Shown in pieces: positions 56,187 to 64,000 of a DNA stretch of 64,000 nucleotides. Source of the DNA: Plotosus lineatus (taxonomy: Eukaryota; Chordata; Actinopteri; Siluriformes; Plotosidae). Within the stretch, counting starts at the first letter, position 1; each line of letters begins with the position of its first letter. Location: contig CM045746.1 in the NCBI GenBank assembly GCA_024760905.1, forward strand, positions 9,471,966-9,535,965, written 5' to 3'. The notes under the pieces were generated by a model. That model worked only from the letters and a program-made list of their open reading frames with translations, was not told the origin of the DNA and searched no databases. A program made the translations under genes and the position numbers.

Positions 56187-59100
56187 AATGCAGCCATGAG
56201 GCGGGGGGGCACTAACCAGTGTCTCTCCCCCCTTATGCCGGTCCCAAGCCCGGATAAATGCAGAAGGTTGCGACAGGAAGGGCATCCGGCGTAAAACTTC
56301 TGCCACATTTAAAAATGCAAAAGATCAATACAGAATTCATACTGGATCGGTCGAGGCCCGGGTTAACAATGACCGCCATCAGTGCTGTCAACCAACAGGG
56401 TGCTGATGGAAATTGGACTACTGTTGGTCGAAGACGTCGAAGAAGGAGAGGCGGGAGGCGTGTCCGTAGGCAGAGAGAGAAGAGGAAATGCGTGAGCCTA
56501 TGACTGAGAGTAGGGACTTTGAATGTTGGAACTATGCAAGGAAAAGATAGGGAGCTGGCTGACATGATGCAGAGGAGGAAGGTGGACATACTGTGTGTTC
56601 AGGAGACAAGGTGGAAAGGTAGCAAGGCTAGAAGCTTAGGAGCAGGGTTTAAACTGTTTTATAATGGTGTGGATGGGAAGAGAAATGGAGTCATCTTGAA
56701 GGAGGGGTTTGTCAGGAATGTTCTAGAAGTGAAAAGAGTGTCAGACAGAGTGATGAGTCTCAAGTTAGAAATTGAAGGCGTGATGGTCAATGTTGTTAGT
56801 GCTTATGCCCCACAGGCAGGATGTAAGCTAGAAGAGAAGGAGAGATTCTGGAGTGAGTTAGATGAAGTGATGCAGAGTATCCCCAGAGGTGAAAGAGTGG
56901 TCATTGGAGCAGACTTCAATTGATATGTTGGTGCAGGCAACAGAGGGGACGAGGAAGTGATGGGCAGGTTTGGTATCCAGGACAGGAACACAGAAGGACA
57001 GATGTTGATCGATTTTGCAAAAAGGATGGAAATGGCTGTGGTGAATACTTTCTTCAAGAAGAAACAGAAGCATAGGGTGACTTATGAAATCAGAGGTAAG
57101 AGCACACAGGTAGACTACATCTTGTGTAGGCTATGTAATTTGAAGGAAGTCAGTGACTGCAAAGTAGTAGTGGGTGAGAGTGTTGCCAAACAGCATAGGA
57201 TGGTGGTGTGCAGGATGACACTGATGGTGAGAAAGATGAAAAAGGCAAAGGTAGAGCAGAAGACAAAGTGGTGGAAGCTGAAAAAGGAAGAGTGTTGTGT
57301 TGTCTTCAAGGAGGAGTTGAAACAGGCTTTGGGTAGTCAGGAAGTGCTTCCAGAGAACTGGACAACCACAGCCAATGTGATCAGGGAGACCGGTAGGAGA
57401 GTACTTGGTGTGTCCTCTGGAAGGAAAGTAGATAAGGAAACTTGGTGGTGGAATGAGGAAGTGCAGGAGTGTTTACAAAAGAAGAGGTTAGCCAAGAAGA
57501 ACTGGGACATTGAGAGGACCGAAGAGAGGAAACAGGAGTACAGGGAGACACAGCGTAAGGCGAAGGTAGCAGTGTCAAAGGCCAAACAGAGGGCGTATGA
57601 TGACTTGTATGATAGGTTGAACAGTAAGGAGGGAGAAAATGATCTATACAGGTTAGCACAGCAGAGAAATAGAGATGGGAAAGACGTGCAGCAAGTTAGA
57701 GTGATAAAGGACAGAGAGGGAAATGTATTGACTGATGACAGAAGTGCGCTGGGAAGATGGAAAGAGTACTTTGAAGAGCTGATGAATGAGGAAAATGAGA
57801 GAGAGAAAAAAGAGTAGAAGGGGTGACCGTTGAGGAGCAGGAAGTAGCAAAGATTAGTAAGGGAGAAGTGAGGAGGGCATTGAAGAGGATGAAGAGTGGA
57901 AAGGCAGTTGGCCCTGATGACATACCAGTTGAGGTATGGAAGTGTCTAGGAGAGGTCGCAGTAGATTTTCTGACAAGAATATTCAACAAGGTCTTAGAAA
58001 GTGAGCAGATGCCAGAGGAATGGAGGAGAAGTGTGCTTGTGCCCATTTTTAAGAACAAGATAGATGTACAGAGTTGTGGCAACTACAGAGGGATAAAATT
58101 GATGAGCCATACAATGAAGCTATGGGAAAGAATAGTGGAAGCAAGACTAAGGGCAGAGGTCAGCATTTGTGAACAACAGTTTGGTTTCATGCCAAGAAAG
58201 AGCACCACAGATGCAGTGTTTGCTTTGAGGATGTTAATAGAGAAGTACAGAGCAGGTCAGAAGGAGCTGCATTGTGCCTTTGTGGATCTGGAGAAAGCAT
58301 ATGACAGGGTGCCGAGAGAAGAACTGTGGTATTGTATGAGGAAGTCTGGAGTGACAGAGAAGTATGTTAGAGTGGTGCAGGACATGTATGAGAAATGTAA
58401 GACAGTGGTGAGGTGTGCTGTCGGTGTGACAGAAGATTTCAAGGTGGAGGTGGGACTGCATCAAGGGTCAGCTCTCAGCCCCTTCTTGTTTGCTATGGTG
58501 ATGGACAGGCTGACAGACGAGGTTAGACAAGAATCTTCATGGACTATGATGTTTGCAGATGACATCGTGATCTGTAGTGAGAGCAGCGACCAAGTGGAGG
58601 AAAATCTAGAGAGGTGGAGGTATGCCCTGGAAAGGAGGGAATTGAAGGTTAGTCTTAGTAAGACAGAATACATGTGTGTGAACGACAAGGACCCAAGAGG
58701 AAATTTGAGGTTACAGGGGGCAGAGATAAAGAAGGTGGAGGATTTTAAGTACTTAGGCTCAACAATCCAGAGCAATGGAGAGTGTGGAAAAGAGGTGAAG
58801 AAGCGCGTGCAGGCAGGTTGGAATGGATGGAGAAAAGTGTCCGGTGTGATGTGTGATAGGAAGGTATCGGCAAGAATGAAGGGAAAAGTGTACAAGACGG
58901 TGATGAGGCCAGCAATGTTGTATGGTTTAGAGACAGTGGCCCTGGGGAAAAGACAGGAGTCAGAGTTGGAGGTAGCAGAGATGAAAATGTTGAGGTTCTC
59001 TTTGGGAGTAACGAGGATGGATAGGATCAGAAATGAGTACATCAGAGGGACAGCACATGTTAGATGTTTTGGAGACAAAGTCAGAGAGGCTAGATTGAGA

Positions 59101-59341
59101 TGGTTTGGACATGTACAGAGGAGGGATAGTGAGTATATTGGTCGTAGGATGCTGAGGTTGGAACTACCAGGCAAAAGGCCCAGAGGAAGACCAAAGAGAA
59201 GATTTATGGATGCGGTGAAGGCGGACATGAAGGTCGTCGGAGTATGAGTAGAAGATGCAGAGGATAGGGAGAGATGGAGGCAGATCATTTGCTGTGGCGA
59301 CCCCTGAAGGGAACAGCCGAAAGGAAAAGAAGAAGAAGAAG
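56187..59341 (+). mobile_element. RTE-clade LINE, full length, nested, 16-bp target-site duplication
   Basis: 'aagttgcaattcatct' occurs at 56171-56186 and 59342-59357, bracketing the element. The 5' end has 'gaggcgggggggcactaacc' and 'gacaggaagggcatccggcg'. The 3' end has 'gggaacagccgaaaggaaaa' and (GAA)n. It is the reference copy for the fragments at 25812, 46405, 47139, 50066 and 52446-54520. Confidence 0.92.
56510..59341 (+). pseudogene. RTE endonuclease-reverse transcriptase, few lesions
   Basis: Endonuclease: 'LNVGTMQGKDRELADMM', 'DILCVQETRWKGSKA', 'VSAYAPQAGCKLEEKE', 'VDYILCR'. RT from 57820: 'VGPDDIPVEVWKCLGEVAV', 'SCGNYRGIKLMSHTMKLWE', 'AFVDLEKAYDRVPREELWY', 'LHQGSALSPFLFAMVMD' and FADD near 58551-58562, then the thumb and 'GKRPRGRPKRRFMDAV'. 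Lesions seen: TGA 56921-56923 in the endonuclease, a frame change in the A-run just before 57817, and TGA 59245-59247 near the C-terminus. A TGA at 56501 precedes the endonuclease in frame. Confidence 0.88.
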
Positions 59342-62300
59342 AAGTTGCAATTCATCTGTGAAAAACAACCAGAATGCTATACTATGCGTGCAATGCACAC
59401 AGTGGTGTCATGTAGGATGCGGTGTTCCATTTGATATATTCCAAAGCAATAATGACTGGATTTGTGATATTTGTACTTTTCGAGAATTACCCTTTTACAA
59501 TTATGAGAATGACTCTGTAAGAGACTGTCAACCTGTTGACTAAGGTAAATCATCCACTTTGAGTAAAGATATCCAACCTAATATGTTATTATCCGAAATT
59601 AAAGGAAATGGTCTGAAACTCGCCCATTTGAATATTAGAAGTGTACGAGGAAAAATAGATCATTTAAGACATGATCTTTATGAAAACCCTTTTGACTTAT
59701 TCTGCATGTCCGAAACGTGGTTAGATGAATCTATACCAAATTGTGAAATCGATGTAAGCAATTATATATTTGAAAGGAGAGATCAGAACTCCAATGGAGG
59801 TGGCGTTGGATGTTATATTCGATCTAACATTTCGTATACCAGACGATATGATCTAGAGAGTGACACATTTGAGCTTATGTGGCTTGAAGTGAAAATTACG
59901 AATAAGTCATGGTTTGTTGGTGTCATTTATTGTCCTCCGAACAGTGACAATCAGTTCTTCGATGAAATTGAGAGTAATTTGGAACGAGTAACTGATATTT
60001 CTCGAAATGTAGTTCTGCTCGGAGATTTTAATTGCAATATGCTTACCGAGAACACGCTGTCAAGAAAGATGACCCGTCTGTCTTCTTCTCTTCAGCTGAC
60101 ACAATTAATCAAGTCCCCAACTAGAATCACTAAACGTAGTCGAACATGTATTGACCTGATATTCATGCCCACAGAAATGAGTAATGTCAACTCAGGTGTC
60201 ATGTCATGTGGGTTAAGCGATCATTCTTTGACTTATGTACAGTTGAAAGCTCAGGTGCCCCGAAATGTATCGGAAAGTCACACCTTCCGTTCGTTCAAAC
60301 GTTTCGATAAAGAAAAGTTTACTAGTGCAGGCTCTCGCATTGACTGGAGTGCGTTTTATGAAAGTGGTAATGTTGAGTTTCTGTGGAAAAATTTCAAAGA
60401 TGCATTTGTAGACGTATGTGATAGTAATGCCCCTAGAATATCAGTTCGGAAAAAGATAAAATGTGCACCATGGATAGATAGTGAATATATAGATCTTGCA
60501 AGAGAGAGAAACTTCTTCAAAAATAGGTTTGATGCTACAGGTGACCCTAATGACTGGGAAGAATATCGAAGAAAACGCAACATGTTGAACAAATTGAACA
60601 AAAAACTCAAAAAGCGTTACTATTATGAACAGTTTAAGTTGTGTAACGGAAATTCAAGCAAAACTTGGAAAATCATGAAAAAGATCATTCCTAACGTGAA
60701 AACAAACAAGGTCGAACTGACAAAGGATGAAACGGATGTCTGCAATCCGGTTGATGTAGCGAACCTATTCAATGAACATTTTACTTCTGTGTGCAAAGAG
60801 ACAGGGCCTGTCTCTTCTTTAAACAGTACTTCGAAATACACCGACATGCAATATCAGTTTGTTAATATTACCGAAAATGATGTTATAAAAGCATTGAGAA
60901 ATTTAGATGAGAAGAAAGCCCCAGGACTTGATGAAATGCACCCACGCCTACTTAAAGAAGGTGTAGTGTTCATAAGCAAACCTCTGACGTATATTTTTAA
61001 CATGTCACTTAGAACGGGCAGTATACCAAAGGAGTGGAAACAGAGCAGGGTGACACCACTTTATAAAAGTGGAAACAAAAGGGATGTCGCTAATTATAGG
61101 CCTATTTCAGTTCTCTCTCATGTAATGAAAATATTGTAAAAACTTGTTTATGGTCAGTTGTACACTTATTTTGAAAATAATGATTTGTTAAGTAACTGGC
61201 AGTCGGGATTTCGACCAATGCATTCCATGCATACTGTGCTAGTTGACGTGAATGATTATATTCTGAGAAACATTGATGAAGGGTATCTGACTGGTGCAGT
61301 TTTTCTTGATCTTAAACGTGCTTTTGACTCAGTGAATCATAGTATTCTGATTGAGAAACTGTCCAAGTATGGCTTCAGTGAGAGTGCACTCTCATGGTTC
61401 ACCAGTTACTTTACCGCAAGGGAACAATGCGTGTCTGTCAATGGGGTAATGTCGGATCTTAAGTCTGTTCAAACAGGTGTACCACAGGGGTCACTTTTGG
61501 GCCCGTTGTTGTTTTCCGTCTTCATCAATGACCTGTGTCAATTGCCCTTTGACTGTAATACCAAAGTGTGTTTGTATGCAGACGACACAGCCGTATTTGT
61601 CCGCTCGATGAATGGCAATGTTATCTCAGAGTTGCTTCAAATGGAAATGACTAAAGTCTGTAAGTGGTTGGATAGAAATGCTCTTTCATTGAATACGAAG
61701 AAAACAAAAGTAATGCTATTGGGCTCTAAACGGAAAACGAAGGGAATTTCACTGTCAGTGAAGCATGGAAACGAACCCATTGAACAAGTGCACGATTTTA
61801 AGTATCTTGGCGTTATAATAGACAGTCATTTGATTTGGGCCAAGCACATTGACTGCAGAGTGCAGAAGATCTCTAGGACCATCTGTTACCTCTCAAGGAC
61901 AAAGAGTTATCTTCCGGGTGAAATACTTAAAATGTTATACTGTAGCATGATCTTACCTCACCTTGATTACTGCAATATTGGATGGGGAAGTGCAGCCAGT
62001 TGTTACATAACGAGGTTACAGAAGCCACAGAACAGATTCGCTCGATTAGTACTTAAGGCAGACTGTTTGACCCCGCACAAGATAATGTTTCATAAATTAG
62101 ATTGGCAGTCAGTCACCCAGAGAATCCACTATCAATATTGTGTCCTTGTATATAAAGTCATCAATGGACTTGCCCCAACATATTTGCAATCTTTGATAAC
62201 AAAACGAAATCCTTATTTTCAAACTAGATATGCAATTAGCTGTCCTCTCAATATTAATCTTCCTAGAACTGAATATTACAAGAAATCTTTTCATTATCGT

Positions 62301-62987
62301 GGATCTCAAATTTGGAACAATTTACCTGATTTCATCCGAAATGCCACCTCTGTTAACTCTTTCAAACGGCAATGTAAAATGCTTCGCTTAATCGATAGAC
62401 TTTAGATATTTTGTGCACATGAGTATGGTTGTGTGTAAGTATGTGTGCAAGTGGTTGCTGTGTGTGTGCGTGCGCGTCCATTTATGTGTGCGTGTACGGC
62501 TTTGGGTGTGTGCCGGTGTATTGGCGTGGAAGTGAAAATGTATGTGTGTGTGCGTGTTGGTGTGTGAGTGTGTGTGTGTGTTTGTATTTGTATGAGGTCT
62601 TTTCTTACACCATTATTCTATATCTCTCCTGGATTTGACTGTATTGTTTTGTTCCTTTCATGTGTCATTGGCTGGTGTAAAACCCTTGTCTTGTGAACGA
62701 TCTATATGGACCTATGTAAGTTTGTGTTTTATGTTCCCTCTTTGTTTGTAACTTTGTGTTTTTTACTCAAATTGTATTTTGCACGTGATGCAGGGCCCCT
62801 TGGCAGAGCAGTTCCGTGTGAGCTGAAAGGGCTACCCTGCTAAAAGAAAACTGAATAAATAAATAAATAAATAAATAAATTAGGTTCCAGATGGCTGTTC
62901 GCTAGATGAATTTGTTCATAAGTTGTTACAGGGCATTCTTTAGAGGGGAACGTAAGTTTAATCCTTGTATAAGTAACCTATAAATGG

Positions 62988-63310
62988 GTAGTGGTGGTCT
63001 AGTGGTTAGGGCGCAGGATCGCTGATCCAAAGGTTGGGGGTTCGAGTCCCCACAAGGTTGTCACTGTCCCTCCCAGTGCAGCTAACCGGGTTATCAAAGG
63101 CAGGTCATGTCTTTCACTGTCTATGGTGAGAGGCATGTAAAAGAACCATTGCTGACTTTCGTAAAGAGTAGGCTCAAAGCCGTCAACGTGTTTCTACGAC
63201 CTGGAGCAGGATGAACTTTGCCAGGCCAAATCAGCCCAAGTCTCGATATGAAGGTGCCCCAACGACATCCTCAGATGTTAAGGGATAAGTGAAGTGAAGT
63301 GAAGTAACCT
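62988..63310 (+). repeat. SINE-B head with a different 3' end
   Basis: This is the best tRNA-like head of family B: 'gtggtggtctagtggttagg' (A box) and 'gttgggggttcgagtcccc' (B box). The family B body follows as far as 'gccgtcaacgtgtttctacg'. The 3' part then differs from other copies and ends in (GTGAA)n at about 63290-63305. Confidence 0.75.
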
Positions 63311-63327
63311 ATATGAGTTTATACTGT

Positions 63328-63366
<39 letters not shown>

Positions 63367-63426
63367 TATTACATAACTGACTGCGCGGTGTGATGATGCT
63401 GTTGAGCTCAGTCTAATTGAAAGCAT

Positions 63427-63480
<54 letters not shown>

Positions 63481-64000
63481 GAACACATACACACACACAC
63501 ACAACTGGACAATTGAACTGATCAGCTTCCGGTTGCTCTTGGAAGGAACACCGGAGAACTATAATTGAACTTCAACATGAAGATAATCTGATTTATTTCT
63601 TTATTTACCTAATAGTAAAAAAATAGTAAAGAAAATAATATTACAGAAATAGTAATGCTTCCTAGATAATTCTGTTTTATTGATGGATTATTTGTGAATC
63701 ATTTCCCAATATGATTCATGGTTAGTGTCTCACTCAGCACCACGTTGACCCGACTCAAGCTGCTTCCCGTGCGCCTGAAGCTTTCAAGTCTTTATGGTGT
63801 TAAATCATGACAATCACAAATCATTGTTAATGACACCATTCCTCCCGTGACACTGCAGTAAACATCATCCTGCACATCAAAACCACTCAGCATTGCCAAG
63901 GCACACCATTTAACCCACCGGTCCCAGTCCCCGGTCCCAGATAATGAACTTATCTGTGTAGGATCTGCGCTTTAGGCTGTGTGTTGCTGGAACGGTGCAA
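63311..64000. other. Intergenic end of window
   Basis: CT runs at 63331-63362 and 63431-63467 and CA at 63468-63501. The rest shows no gene or element. Confidence 0.5.

Larger units (their letters stand above)
56148..62405 (+). pseudogene. LINE ORF2 (PHD finger, endonuclease, RT), split by an RTE insertion and two stops
   Basis: ORF2 begins at ATG 56148; after 13 codons the RTE interrupts it and the frame resumes at 59358. A PHD-type finger straddles the junction: its first two Cys lie at the start, while 'CVQCTQWCHVGC' and 'WICDIC' lie after it. The endonuclease follows ('LAHLNIRSVRGKIDHL', 'FCMSETWLDESI', 'VVLLGDFNCNML', 'GLSDHSLTYV'), then the RT with 'VFLDLKRAFDSVNH' and YADD at 61575-61586, and a C-terminal domain to 62405. 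Single in-frame stops stand at 59541 (TAA) and 61137 (TAA, probably from GAA). Otherwise the frame is open for about 950 codons. Confidence 0.85.
55100..62880 (+). mobile_element. Two-ORF LINE (Jockey superfamily, CR1/L2-like), almost intact, split by an RTE
   Basis: Without the inserted RTE (56187-59341 plus one target copy) the element is about 4.6 kb: 5' leader, ORF1 (55275-56099), ORF2 (56148-56186 joined to 59358-62405), a 3'UTR and an (AATA)n end at 62853-62880. The 5' edge is approximate. Clade assignment rests on the RT blocks 'TGVPQGSLLGPLLFSVFIND' and YADD and on the PHD finger; finer placement is not possible by eye. Confidence 0.8.

Noticed and set aside
62988..63055. Possible functional tRNA gene
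   Set aside because: A- and B-box-like words are present, but no full cloverleaf fits and the sequence continues into the SINE-B body. The same applies to the heads of families A, C and D.

Overview
The window is vertebrate nuclear DNA, most probably from a teleost fish. It carries one host gene spread over about 31.5 kb with GT-AG introns, very many (CA)n/(GT)n and (TA)n microsatellites, several tRNA-derived SINE families, and the fish retrotransposons Rex1 and Rex3. The Rex calls rest on blocks matching the commonly used Rex1 and Rex3 PCR primer sites. No prokaryotic genes, operons or CRISPR arrays are present.

Host gene: a neuronal nicotinic acetylcholine receptor alpha subunit, best called chrna6 (alpha6; alpha3 is the main alternative), lies on the + strand. 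Six coding exons can be placed with matching phases: 2076-2175, 17052-17191, 24186-24230, 30935-31044, 31222-32245 and 33506-33631. They total 1545 nt and encode 514 aa: signal peptide, Cys-loop ligand-binding domain with the vicinal Cys pair, M1-M3, a cytoplasmic loop and M4. The 3' end of intron 2's upstream neighbour, intron 1, is a pure (GT)24 run abutting the exon 2 acceptor. Intron 3 holds a decayed extra copy of part of exon 5.

Mobile elements in introns 1-3: a decayed Tc1-like element split by a Rex3 fragment (3.6-6.0 kb); a near full-length Rex1-like LINE on the - strand (7.3-10.8 kb); TIR elements; a hAT remnant fused to a truncated Tc1 copy (18.7-21.2 kb); a TIR element with an internal tandem duplication (21.4-22.3 kb); a pogo/Tigger-like element nested in a second TIR element 54 bp after exon 3; and SINEs, three of four family-C copies with target-site duplications of 12 bp or more.

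Downstream (33.6-64 kb) no second host gene is recognised. It holds a LINE ORF1 relic; a perfect 111-bp-arm palindrome carrying a hammerhead-ribozyme-like motif on each strand (37.2-37.4 kb); a TIR element; a Rex3 element with a 12-bp target-site duplication (39.4-42.6 kb); several copies and deletion derivatives of one RTE-clade LINE; a hAT deletion derivative; and an almost intact two-ORF LINE (55.1-62.9 kb) whose ORF2 PHD finger is split by a full-length RTE insertion with a 16-bp duplication.

The least ordinary observations are the hammerhead-bearing palindrome, the (GT)n splice acceptor, the intronic receptor-exon copy, and the datable nested insertions. All gene and family names come from recognition of the sequence; no database search was run.
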